DNA of 64,000 nucleotides from positions 1 through 64,000 of the forward strand of contig CAJTXL010000012.1 of assembly GCA_910583525.1 (NCBI GenBank), written 5' to 3'. The notes below the pieces were generated by a model. The model saw nothing but the letters and a program-made list of their open reading frames with translations. It searched no databases and was not told where the DNA came from. The stretch's first letter is position 1. Every line of letters begins with the position of its first letter. Positions 9,539-18,181 of this stretch are shown in pieces. A program made the position numbers and the translations under genes. The DNA comes from an uncultured Muribaculaceae bacterium (GTDB taxonomy: Bacteria > Bacteroidota > Bacteroidia > Bacteroidales > Muribaculaceae).

Positions 9539-11020
9539 ATGAGTTCTTTTATTGCAGACAGAGTGAAGATGGACGGCCTCACATTCGATGACGTCCTTCT
9601 CATACCGGCGTATTCGGAGGTGTTGCCCCGTGAAGTTAATTTGCGAAGCCGTTTTTCCCGTAACATAAGTCTCAACGTGCCCATAGTTTCGGCGGCCATG
9701 GATACCGTCACCGAAGCGCAGCTGGCTATAGCCATAGCCCGGGAGGGCGGTCTCGGCGTAATCCACAAGAACATGTCGATAGCCGAGCAGGCCCGTCAGG
9801 TGCATGCAGTCAAACGTGCCGAAAACGGAATGATTTACGACCCCGTCACCATTCTGCAAGGTTCTACCGTGGCCGATGCGTTGGCTATGATGAAAGAATA
9901 TCACATTGGCGGAATACCCGTGGTCGACAAGGCCGGTAAGCTTGTCGGCATCGTCACAAACCGCGACCTGCGCTTCGAGCGCAACCTCCAGCGTCGCATC
10001 GACGAGGTGATGACGAGCGAAAACCTCGTTACCACCTCAGCCGCCACCAACCTCGAAGAGGCTGCCGACATCCTGCAGTCGCACAAAATCGAGAAACTGC
10101 CCGTTGTCGATGCCGACGGCAAACTCATAGGGCTGGTTACATATAAAGACATCACCAAGGCCAAAGACAAGCCCAACGCATGCAAAGACTCGCGCGGTCG
10201 TCTGCGTGTAGCAGCCGGTGTGGGTGTTACGCCAGACTCTATGGAGCGTGTCGACGCTCTCGTCGCCGCCGGTGTCGATGCCATTGTCATTGATACCGCC
10301 CACGGTCATTCGCGTGGAGTTGTGGGAGTGCTTGAAGCTATAAAATCGAAATATCCCGAAATCGACGTCGTGGTAGGCAATATCGCCACCGGCGACGCGG
10401 CCCGTTTCCTTGTCGAACACGGCGCCGACGGCGTGAAAGTAGGCATCGGCCCCGGCTCAATCTGCACCACACGCGTCATTGCCGGTGTGGGTGTGCCTCA
10501 GCTCTCGGCCGTCTACGATGTCGCAAAAGCCCTCGAAGGCACCGGAGTGCCTCTGATTGCCGACGGAGGCATACGATATTCCGGCGACATTGTCAAGGCG
10601 CTTGCCGCAGGCGCACATTCCGTGATGCTCGGTGGCATGCTCGCCGGTGTGGAAGAGTCGCCAGGCGACACTATCATCTTCAATGGCCGCAAATACAAAT
10701 CGTACCGTGGAATGGGCTCGCTCGAAGCCATGGAGCGCGGCTCGAAAGACCGCTATTTCCAAGGTGGCGAAAACGACGTCAAGAAACTCGTGCCCGAAGG
10801 CATCGCCGCACGTGTGCCCTACAAAGGCTCGCTCTTCGAAGTGGTCTATCAGATGCTTGGCGGCCTGCGTGCAGGCATGGGATACTGCGGCGCGCCCGAC
10901 ATCGAAGCCCTGCATAAGGCGTCGTTTACGCGCATAACTAATGCCGGCGTTGCCGAAAGTCATCCGCACGACGTCGCCATCACTTCAGAGGCCCCCAATT
11001 ACAGCGGAGGTCCGCATTGA
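9539..11020 (+). CDS. guaB: Inosine-5'-monophosphate dehydrogenase
   Basis: Cytoplasmic enzyme that oxidises IMP to XMP with NAD+, the committed step of GMP synthesis. The 493-residue product, read from ATG 9539 (MSSFIADRVKMDGLTFDDVL), has the usual length. It has the (beta/alpha)8 catalytic domain with the active-site loop GPGSICTTR carrying the catalytic cysteine, and a two-CBS-domain insert (IGGIPVVDKAGKLVG and IEKLPVVDADGKLIG). The C-terminal flap region contains YRGMGSLEAM. The ATG at 9482 is rejected because it overlaps the promoter. The SurA-like gene follows after 112 bases, an arrangement I recall from Bacteroides genomes. Confidence 0.97.
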   Translation: MSSFIADRVKMDGLTFDDVLLIPAYSEVLPREVNLRSRFSRNISLNVPIVSAAMDTVTEAQLAIAIAREGGLGVIHKNMSIAEQARQVHAVKRAENGMIYDPVTILQGSTVADALAMMKEYHIGGIPVVDKAGKLVGIVTNRDLRFERNLQRRIDEVMTSENLVTTSAATNLEEAADILQSHKIEKLPVVDADGKLIGLVTYKDITKAKDKPNACKDSRGRLRVAAGVGVTPDSMERVDALVAAGVDAIVIDTAHGHSRGVVGVLEAIKSKYPEIDVVVGNIATGDAARFLVEHGADGVKVGIGPGSICTTRVIAGVGVPQLSAVYDVAKALEGTGVPLIADGGIRYSGDIVKALAAGAHSVMLGGMLAGVEESPGDTIIFNGRKYKSYRGMGSLEAMERGSKDRYFQGGENDVKKLVPEGIAARVPYKGSLFEVVYQMLGGLRAGMGYCGAPDIEALHKASFTRITNAGVAESHPHDVAITSEAPNYSGGPH

Positions 11021-11132
11021 TTTGCCGGGAGACGATACAATAATCGGCGCCTGTCGGCGTTATAGCATTGTGGCTTTGAATACTCTATATGAAGGCCGCA
11101 TACCGTTTAACCGATTTTTGAATTCTTTAAAA

Positions 11133-13064
11133 GTGAAAAAACACCTATTTGCCGCCGCATTGACAGCAGCCACGTTCTTAGGCGCGGCCGCGGCTGACAA
11201 GGACCCTGTGCTGATGACCGTCGACGGTCGTGACGTGCATGTGAGCGAGTTTGAATATTTATATAACAAGAATAACAGCCAACAGCTCCAGCAGCAGCCG
11301 CTCGACGAATACCTCAAGATGTTCATCGACTATAAGCTCAAGGTTGCCGACGCCGAGCATGCCGGCCTTCAGAACACGCCTGCCTTCATCGGCGAGTTCG
11401 ACAATTACCGCGCCGAGCTTGCTGCGCCCTACCTGAGGTCGCAGGCCGTCGAAGACAGCCTTGTAAACGAAGCCTATTCGCACCGGTTGACAGATGTGTA
11501 TGTGAGCCACATAATGTTGCCCAACACTCCCGACGGCGCCAAGGCTGCCGACTCGCTCCGTACCGCCATCCTTGCAGGCAAACTGTCGTTTGAAGATGCC
11601 GCTGCCGCCAACTCGATAGACCGTGGAAGCAGCTCGCGCGGAGGCAAAATGGGATATGTCGTGCCCGACCGTTTCCCCTGGCCGTTCGAGAAAGCATCGT
11701 ACGACACCGCCGTAGGGCAGCTCTCGCCCGTCGTAAACTCCGGTATGGGTTTCCACATAATCCGTGTCGAGAGCCGTACACCGTCGGCCGGCGAAGTCGA
11801 CGCTTCGCACATTCTGCTCCTCACACGTGGCAAAAGCCCTGAAGAGACTGCCGCACAGAAGCAGCGCATAGACTCCTTATATAATGAGCTTGCCGCAGGT
11901 GCCGATTTTGCGGAACTCGCAAAAAAATATTCCGAAGACCCCGGCTCTGCCAAAAAAGGCGGCGAACTCGGTTTCTTCGGCCGCGGCATGATGGTGCCCG
12001 AGTTTGAAGAAGCCGCTTTCGGCCTTGAAGACGGAAAGGTGTCGAAACCCTTCGCGTCATCGTTCGGTTACCATATCGTAAAACGCAACGGCCACCGAGG
12101 AGCATCGCCCCTCGACGATGCCATGCGCAAACAGCTTCTTGGCGCAATGCAGCGCGATGAACGTGCCCAGGCTCCCCAACAGGTGCGCGTAGCCGAACTC
12201 ATGGCACAATACTCAGCCACTCTCAACCGACCCGTACTCGACGAAGTGCACAAAGTCATCTTGGCCGCAGGCACTGTCGATTCTACAGTCATTGCAGCTC
12301 TCAATGCCATCGCCAAGCCTGTGGCAAGCTATAAAGGCGGTTCGGTAAGTGTTGCCGACGTGGCCGCCAAGTTCGCGGCAGTGTCTGTGCCCGACGCCGA
12401 TGCAGCAAACGTGCGCTTCGACATGCTTGCCGACGAAGCCCTGCGCAATGCCGTGCTCGCAGCTGTCCGCGAAGACCTTGCCAAGACAAACGCCGACTAC
12501 CGCAACCTCGTCAACGAATACCGCGACGGAATACTCCTCTATGAAATAGCTAACCGCAACGTATGGGACCGCGCGTCGAAAGACCACGAAGGCCTCGAAG
12601 CCTTCTTCAAGGCAAATGCCGGCAAATACCGTTGGGAACAGCCCAAGTTCAAGAGCTATGTGTTCTTCGCTTCGTCTGATTCCTTGCTCGACAAGGCTGT
12701 TGAATATGCCGATTCGCTGTCGACCGACGACCCCACTGCATTCACACAGGATATGCGCAAGCGTTTCGGTCGCGACATAAAGATTGAGCGTGTGATTGCC
12801 GCCAAGGGCGAAAACGCAATAACAGATTATCTCGGTTTCGGTGCAGAAAAGCCTGCCGCCGACGGAAAGAGCAAATGGACATCTTACAGGGCTTATAAAG
12901 GCCGTGTACTCGAACAGCCTGAAGAGGCCGCCGACGTTCGCGGAGCCGCAGTCACCGACTATCAGGCAAAACTCGAGGCAGATTGGCTCAAAGAGCTTCA
13001 CAAACGTTACAAAGTAAAAGTCAACAAAAAGGTGTTCAAGAAATTGAAGTCCGAACAAAAATAA
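11133..13064 (+). CDS. SurA/PpiC-type peptidyl-prolyl isomerase with two rotamase domains
   Basis: Periplasmic foldase expected to help outer-membrane proteins fold. A GTG start at 11133 gives a signal peptide (KKHLFAAALTAATFLGAAAA) directly; longer readings put 64 unrelated residues in front. The protein is 643 residues. An N-terminal SurA-like helical region is followed by two parvulin domains at ~120-215 (VSHIMLPNTPDG) and ~221-320 (ASHILLLTRGKSPEE, then GGELGFFGRGMMVPEFEEAAFGL). A long helical C-terminal chaperone region follows. It precedes a related lipoprotein by 7 bases and probably shares its mRNA. The fold and family are clear; true isomerase activity of the first, more divergent domain is uncertain. 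Confidence 0.88.
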   Translation: MKKHLFAAALTAATFLGAAAADKDPVLMTVDGRDVHVSEFEYLYNKNNSQQLQQQPLDEYLKMFIDYKLKVADAEHAGLQNTPAFIGEFDNYRAELAAPYLRSQAVEDSLVNEAYSHRLTDVYVSHIMLPNTPDGAKAADSLRTAILAGKLSFEDAAAANSIDRGSSSRGGKMGYVVPDRFPWPFEKASYDTAVGQLSPVVNSGMGFHIIRVESRTPSAGEVDASHILLLTRGKSPEETAAQKQRIDSLYNELAAGADFAELAKKYSEDPGSAKKGGELGFFGRGMMVPEFEEAAFGLEDGKVSKPFASSFGYHIVKRNGHRGASPLDDAMRKQLLGAMQRDERAQAPQQVRVAELMAQYSATLNRPVLDEVHKVILAAGTVDSTVIAALNAIAKPVASYKGGSVSVADVAAKFAAVSVPDADAANVRFDMLADEALRNAVLAAVREDLAKTNADYRNLVNEYRDGILLYEIANRNVWDRASKDHEGLEAFFKANAGKYRWEQPKFKSYVFFASSDSLLDKAVEYADSLSTDDPTAFTQDMRKRFGRDIKIERVIAAKGENAITDYLGFGAEKPAADGKSKWTSYRAYKGRVLEQPEEAADVRGAAVTDYQAKLEADWLKELHKRYKVKVNKKVFKKLKSEQK

Positions 13065-13071
13065 GAGCGAC

Positions 13072-13944
13072 ATGCGTCGCACAAAATACATATTCGTCGC
13101 CACCGCCGCAATGCTGCTTGCCGCAGCCTGCGGAGGTGGCGGCACTGCTTCTATAGAAGCCGATGCCCTTGTCGTGGCCGGCAGTGGTACGCTGACGCGC
13201 TCGCAGCTCCATGCAGCCATGCCCGCAGGCCTTTCATCAGCCGACAGCACCACTTTCGCGCGTGCATACATCCGCGAATGGATTGACGCCAGGCTTATCG
13301 CCGACGTAGCTGCCGAAGAAGTCGACCGTGCCGAAATCGAGCGGCTTGTCGAGGAATACCGCAACAGCCTCATTATGGCCCAGTATCGTCGTTCGATGGC
13401 ACGGAAGGCCACCGACGGCATTTTTTCGGAAGATACACTCAAAGCCTACTATGATGCGCATCCCGACGATTTTATTCTCGACCGTCCGCTCGTCAAAGGC
13501 ATATATCTCAAGGTGCCCGACGATACCAAAAACCTTTCCACGCTGAGGCGGCTCTACAAGTCGGAGCAGCCGGCCGATATCGACAGGCTCGAAAAGGCCG
13601 CGCTCGGCGAGGCCATACATTACGACTATTTCCGTGACCGCTGGATTGACTGGGAGCAGATAGAGACACGCATCCCCGTCGATTTTTCGTCGGCCGACAT
13701 GGCCGACATGCGTTCGGGCAAACCCGTCGACGTCACATCCGGCGGCTTCGTCTACCTGCTTTCCGTGTCCGATTATTTGCCAGTGGGCTCGCCCATGCCT
13801 TTTGAGGCCGCAAAGCCCTACATACGCGAGCGGATGCTTTCGCTGTCGCGCATTGACTACGACAAACGCCTGCGCAACGAACTCCTCAACAAAGCCCTTG
13901 CCGACGGCACCATCTCTTTCCCCGGAGCAAATCCGCTGAAATAG
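13072..13944 (+). CDS. SurA-like lipoprotein, probable foldase partner
   Basis: A 290-residue lipoprotein: signal peptide MRRTKYIFVATAAMLLAAAC with cysteine 20 as the lipidation site, followed by a glycine run. The N-terminal helices (RAYIREWIDARLIADVA; EEYRNSLIMAQYRRSM) and the C-terminal helix (YDKRLRNELLNKALADG) resemble the chaperone parts of SurA. The middle section is where a parvulin domain would sit but is short and lacks the recognisable motif, so it may be a chaperone without isomerase activity. It starts 7 bases after the two-domain foldase, so the two are almost certainly co-transcribed. Related Bacteroidales loci, as I recall them, have a further SurA gene next; here the hairpin repeat region follows instead. 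Confidence 0.7.
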   Translation: MRRTKYIFVATAAMLLAAACGGGGTASIEADALVVAGSGTLTRSQLHAAMPAGLSSADSTTFARAYIREWIDARLIADVAAEEVDRAEIERLVEEYRNSLIMAQYRRSMARKATDGIFSEDTLKAYYDAHPDDFILDRPLVKGIYLKVPDDTKNLSTLRRLYKSEQPADIDRLEKAALGEAIHYDYFRDRWIDWEQIETRIPVDFSSADMADMRSGKPVDVTSGGFVYLLSVSDYLPVGSPMPFEAAKPYIRERMLSLSRIDYDKRLRNELLNKALADGTISFPGANPLK

Positions 13945-13984
13945 TGAAAAAGGGGGCAATCCGGAATGTTGGTGCATGAGCTAT

Positions 13985-14370
13985 AAATTTTTCAAAACCT
14001 CGTTAGAGGTGTCATTGCCACAGAGTGGCACAATAGCAATAGCCCATGGCCGCGCACGCCTTTAGGTATGCGCGGCCATGGGTAGACAAATGCTCTCAAC
14101 GCAGCACCCTGTCGGGGTGCGATAATCCCGGTTCTACGCCCCTATCGCGCTACGCTGTAGCGCTTTTGGTCATTGTAACCATATAACCCGGGCCGCGAGC
14201 ACCTAAAGGAGCCGCTTGCCCCGGCCTATTGCTGTTTGCGCCACTACGTGGCGACTTGCCCCAACCGGGACATAAGGACAATGCTTGCACCGAATTTTCG
14301 GCTTGTGCCTGAAAAAGCGGCCAAGCCGAAAACACCGTGCGAAAATTGTAACATCCCTTTCGGGATGCTG
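13985..14370. repeat. Non-coding cluster of nested hairpins
   Basis: The gene-free region 13945-14520 contains a run of perfect short palindromes: 13997-14010 (5-bp stem), 14016-14030 (6 bp), 14043-14082 (14 bp, arms cccatggccgcgca), 14104-14120 (6 bp), 14147-14163 (7 bp), 14239-14253 (6 bp), 14295-14332 (11 bp) and 14352-14367 (6 bp). No ORF here is credible. Part of the cluster (14058-14150) is repeated in diverged form at 29-115. It resembles interspersed Bacteroidales intergenic repeats with the recurring ataacccgg box, but I cannot name the family. There is no transposase. Confidence 0.65.
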
Positions 14371-14470
14371 TGCCATAGATATTTCATGCACCGTTTGTAG
14401 TTGTCTCTAAGCCCGTTGTCGGATGATGCCAAGGGTGTGCCTGAATATTTATATTGGCTTGGCATTACAA

Positions 14471-14502
14471 AAAAAGGCCGCGGAAAAATCCGTGGCCTTT
14501 TG
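14471..14502 (-). terminator. Intrinsic terminator after the 14521-18159 gene
   Basis: The 13-base arms 14472-14484 and 14489-14501 pair with one G-T wobble around an A4 loop. On the minus strand the stem is followed by a run of T, since the plus strand has A7 before it. It lies 20 bases past the stop of the minus-strand T9SS gene. Confidence 0.85.
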
Positions 14503-14520
14503 TGTTTTGTATGGGGATGT

Positions 14521-17500
14521 TTACTTCACAACGAACTTCAGTGTTGCCGAGAAGCCGTCGGCGCCGTTTGCACGGGCAATGTAGAGGCCGGCTGCGAGGG
14601 CGTCGGTCGATACGGTTTCGAAGCCCTGTGCGGCGAGGCGACCCTGTGCGTCGAACACTGCAATCTGGCAGGATGCGGCACTGAGGATGCCGTTGCTGTA
14701 GGTGAGGGCAGTGCTTTCTGTTGCAACATTGTCAACACCTGATTTGTCAAGAACGGTAAGGTGGAGCACAGCTGTTTTGCCGCCCATTGTGAGTGAAAGG
14801 CTGGTGCTGCCGCCTTCGAGAAGGTCGATGGTGACGATGGCTTTGCTGCTGTCTGTTTCGTCGGGTACGATGTTGGCGACTTCGGCGATGCCTGCAGTTG
14901 AGAACGAGAACGAAGGTTCGCCCGGTTCTACGTTAACCATAATGAGGGTCGCGGTAACTGTTTCGCCTACGTTGCCGTTGATGGCGTCGTTTTCGAAGTA
15001 GAGCTGCTGGTCGACGGTTGCTTCAAAATAAAGTGCCGGTACTGTAGCGGTTGCTACCCAGGGAGCGGCGGCGTTTGTGCCGAATTTGAAGCCGATGGTT
15101 TCATACCATGCCTTGTCGGAATCGGCTGCTGCAAAATCGGTGCCTTCGGTTGCGAGAGATGTTCCGTCGGTCGGGGTTTCTACGGCGTCGATAGCTGTCA
15201 CCACGTAGTTGTTGCCGATTGTGGTGTCGGCTGTGGCTTCAACTTCTTTTTGAATGGTGGAAGGGTTTGTTTCCTCATCGCCGGGGCCGTTGGGATCCCA
15301 ATCGGGGTTGGGTACTGTGATGTAGTGCGTGCCTTCGTCGATGGCCGATTTGCCTATTACGCGGTGTGCGCATTCGGGCTTGTCGCCTACGTTGAACGCT
15401 GTGAGCGCTATCACATTGTTCTCTACAATATTGTCTTCGTTTTCGAGAGTGCTCGAGGGCAGTTCTCCAAAGATAGCGCCTACGTTTTCGTCGCAGGTGA
15501 GTGTGCCTTCAACGATGTTGTTGAATGCTGTAGAGCGTGAGCTGTTCGAGGCTACAAGGCCGCCTGCGTTAGAAATCGTTGCGGTGATTTCGGCGTTTAC
15601 ATGGTTGTTGGCGAAAGCCGATGCTTCTTCGCCTGTAATGGCTGCAAAGCCGCCGATGTTTTGTCTGCCCGACAGTTTGCCGCTGAACGAGCAGTTGGTA
15701 ACCGAAGAGTTGCGCAGGTCATATACGAAACCGCCGATGCCGGGTGCGAGGGCAATGTCGATGTCGGCGTTTTTAACCGAGCAGTCGGCCAAGCTGAGAT
15801 GCGACGCTTTATTGGCGAATGTACCGAATGTAATGCGGTTGGCTTTTATGGCAAACGTCGGGTTGAGTATGTGGACGTTGGCAATGTCGGTGTTGTATAC
15901 CTCGTTTGCAAGCAGGGCGAGGTTCTTTGTGCCGAGGTTTCCGCCTTCGAACGAAAGAGCCGGCGTATTGATGGTGAGGTTTTTGATTGAAGCCTTGATA
16001 AGGTTCTCCTGAGCTGTGCCGGGTTGGTTCATGCCGAGTTCTTTGAACATGGCTTCGCCGGTGTTGCTCAGTTTCAGGTTGAAGTTGTTGAGCGCAAAGC
16101 CCTTGCCGTCGATAGAGCCGGTGAAAGTGCCTGCCACGGGGCGGAACGAGCGGTTCTCGCAGTCGATGGTGTTGGCGAGCGCGAAGTGCGAGGTCAGGTT
16201 GTTGCGCACTTGGTCGAGGTCGCCGAAGGTTTTCAGCAGATAGGGGTTTTCTACAGTGCCCTCGCCTTCGAACTTGTTCAAAGGCAGTTTGATGAACTCA
16301 TTGGTCCTGGGGCTTCCCTGCGGGTTGCCGGCGATTATGTTTCGGTACGATGCTACGATATACGGTTCTGTCGATACATTCGACACATAAGCGGTTTCGT
16401 AGGTGTGGCCGGAGGGCATTTCGCGTTTTGCTATCACACCGCCGGTGGCGTTGCATACTACCAGCGACAGGTCGGTGCCGGTAGATCCGTCGTTTTTATA
16501 TGTATAAAGCCATACGAGATATTCCTGGTTCTTGTCGGTGGTGAACAGATACGGGTCGAGAACCATCGATGCTATGAACGGGATGGCCTTGGCAGTTTTT
16601 TCGCCGAAATAGAGTTTGTCGATGTGGTGCATGGTGCCGTCGGGGTTGAGATAGCCGATATATGTGTCGACTTTCTCGCTGCTGCCCGATACGGGACCGA
16701 CTTCTACGGCATAGAGGTTGCCGCCGGCTGCCGGAACACGGTCGGGAGCTCCGCCGCGAGTCCAGGCGTCACCTTCGTATTCGAAAAGCTGGGGCAGGAA
16801 GCCTATTTTCTTGAGTGAGGGGAACTCGACGAGCTCAAGACCGTAGCCTTCTTCTGTCTCACGTGCGAAGCCGTATTGTGTAGCCGTACCCTTGATGTCG
16901 GACATGCGCACGAAGCCGTCGCTTCCTTCGCCGAAACGGGTCACTTCATTGCCTTTGTGGTCATATACCACATAGTAGCCCGTGCTTTCTTCCTGCACAT
17001 TGGAGTCGACGATGGTAATGATATAGCAGGGGTCTGTGCCGTTGCCGAAATCGTAGGTGATGTCGTCGGCTCCGCTGAAGTTGCCAAGGGCGTATTCGCG
17101 CCATGTGAAGCCGTCGCCGGCTTTGGTGCATTTGATTTTTGTTTCGTAGGCCAGTTGTATGCCGTTGTTTACAACCTTGTGGAGTTTGATAACATAATTG
17201 TTCTCTTCACGCTGGGTTGTGCTTCCGGGTTCATCGACAAATGTCTTTTCGAGAGCGGCGGTGGCAAAGAATATGTCGTTGCCGCGCAGTTTAACCGTGA
17301 AAGGTATCGTGGCATTTTCGCCGGTGCCGCCGTAGATAAGGTCTTTGTCGATTTTTGAGTCGGCTATGACGGTCGGCGCTTTGTCGCCGTAGCCGGTTTT
17401 TTTGTACAGTTTGAAAGATATTTGCGAAGTATCTTCCTTGTCCCATGTGCTTTCGAAAGCGAAAGCCATTACAAAATTCTCTGTAACGCTGTTTTCGGGT

Positions 17501-18159
17501 TGGATGGCTTCGATGTAGTAGCCGTCGCAGTGGAAAATTGACTCGCTGTATTCTTCAGGCTCTGCTTCGCCGGGTACAAAAGCATATACGTCGGTGAACT
17601 GCTTGGCGCCATAACGGGGCTTGCCTTCTTCGTCGGGCCCGGGATTGAAGTTGCTCGTCATCATTACCTCGATGTTGGAGGTGTTGGTGTTGAAGAACGC
17701 TCTTGACAGCTGCAGGCCCGGTACGATGCTTTGGCATTTGATGGCGTCTTCGGGGCGTGTAACTTTGCCTTTTACATGTCCGACAACATTGGTGTTTTCG
17801 TCGAATATGGTAAGATGGAACTTCTCATAGTCATATTCCGGCATTCCGAAATAGTCGTATTGTATCACGCGGCCGTCGCACTCGAGGGTGTAGAACCATT
17901 CCTTGCCCTCCGGGCTGATGAAGTATCCCAAACCGTTTTGGGCTTTGGAATATGTGGCCGTGTGGACGGTGTCGGGCGTCATGATGCCGTTGTTGTCAAG
18001 GGCTTTGGGTGCATAGAGCGTCTTGGCATCGCGTGGATGGAAGCTCAATGTCTTTGCGTCGTTGCTCTTTGCCGAGTTGGGGCTGAAGAACGCGCCGGCC
18101 GACATGCTTAGGGCCGTCGTAAACGCGAAGGCCGCTGTGGCGATTAGATGTTTGCGCAT
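14521..18159 (-). CDS. Large T9SS cargo protein with GLUG-like repeat region
   Basis: A secreted protein of 1212 residues with a signal peptide (MRKHLIATAAFAFTTALSMSAGA). The first half (~50-620) is rich in beta strands and probably propeller-like, but I recognise no named family. Residues ~640-900 look like a beta-helix/GLUG-type region (ANTIDCENRSFRPVAGTFTGSIDGKGF, then repeated short strands with N-rich turns). The end has the T9SS type A pattern (IAVFDAQGRLAAQ, then GLYIARANG). No catalytic motif was seen. It lies 22 bases downstream of the S8 protease gene, so both are likely on one transcript. A surface-exposed structural or binding role is inference. Confidence 0.75.
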   Translation of the reverse strand: MRKHLIATAAFAFTTALSMSAGAFFSPNSAKSNDAKTLSFHPRDAKTLYAPKALDNNGIMTPDTVHTATYSKAQNGLGYFISPEGKEWFYTLECDGRVIQYDYFGMPEYDYEKFHLTIFDENTNVVGHVKGKVTRPEDAIKCQSIVPGLQLSRAFFNTNTSNIEVMMTSNFNPGPDEEGKPRYGAKQFTDVYAFVPGEAEPEEYSESIFHCDGYYIEAIQPENSVTENFVMAFAFESTWDKEDTSQISFKLYKKTGYGDKAPTVIADSKIDKDLIYGGTGENATIPFTVKLRGNDIFFATAALEKTFVDEPGSTTQREENNYVIKLHKVVNNGIQLAYETKIKCTKAGDGFTWREYALGNFSGADDITYDFGNGTDPCYIITIVDSNVQEESTGYYVVYDHKGNEVTRFGEGSDGFVRMSDIKGTATQYGFARETEEGYGLELVEFPSLKKIGFLPQLFEYEGDAWTRGGAPDRVPAAGGNLYAVEVGPVSGSSEKVDTYIGYLNPDGTMHHIDKLYFGEKTAKAIPFIASMVLDPYLFTTDKNQEYLVWLYTYKNDGSTGTDLSLVVCNATGGVIAKREMPSGHTYETAYVSNVSTEPYIVASYRNIIAGNPQGSPRTNEFIKLPLNKFEGEGTVENPYLLKTFGDLDQVRNNLTSHFALANTIDCENRSFRPVAGTFTGSIDGKGFALNNFNLKLSNTGEAMFKELGMNQPGTAQENLIKASIKNLTINTPALSFEGGNLGTKNLALLANEVYNTDIANVHILNPTFAIKANRITFGTFANKASHLSLADCSVKNADIDIALAPGIGGFVYDLRNSSVTNCSFSGKLSGRQNIGGFAAITGEEASAFANNHVNAEITATISNAGGLVASNSSRSTAFNNIVEGTLTCDENVGAIFGELPSSTLENEDNIVENNVIALTAFNVGDKPECAHRVIGKSAIDEGTHYITVPNPDWDPNGPGDEETNPSTIQKEVEATADTTIGNNYVVTAIDAVETPTDGTSLATEGTDFAAADSDKAWYETIGFKFGTNAAAPWVATATVPALYFEATVDQQLYFENDAINGNVGETVTATLIMVNVEPGEPSFSFSTAGIAEVANIVPDETDSSKAIVTIDLLEGGSTSLSLTMGGKTAVLHLTVLDKSGVDNVATESTALTYSNGILSAASCQIAVFDAQGRLAAQGFETVSTDALAAGLYIARANGADGFSATLKFVVK

Positions 18160-18181
18160 AGAATTGCTGTTAATGTATGGT

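Noticed and set aside
10941..11132. Upstream ATG for the SurA-like foldase
   Set aside because: It overlaps the guaB end, and the added 64 residues hide the signal peptide.
12213..13442. Minus-strand ORF of 409 codons over the foldase genes
   Set aside because: It spans two well-supported genes on the other strand and has no recognisable protein pattern.
13985..14370. CRISPR array
   Set aside because: The stems differ in sequence and spacing, and there are no regular direct repeats or cas genes.
14150..14465. Short minus-strand ORFs in the hairpin region
   Set aside because: They are made of palindromic repeat sequence and have no conserved protein content.
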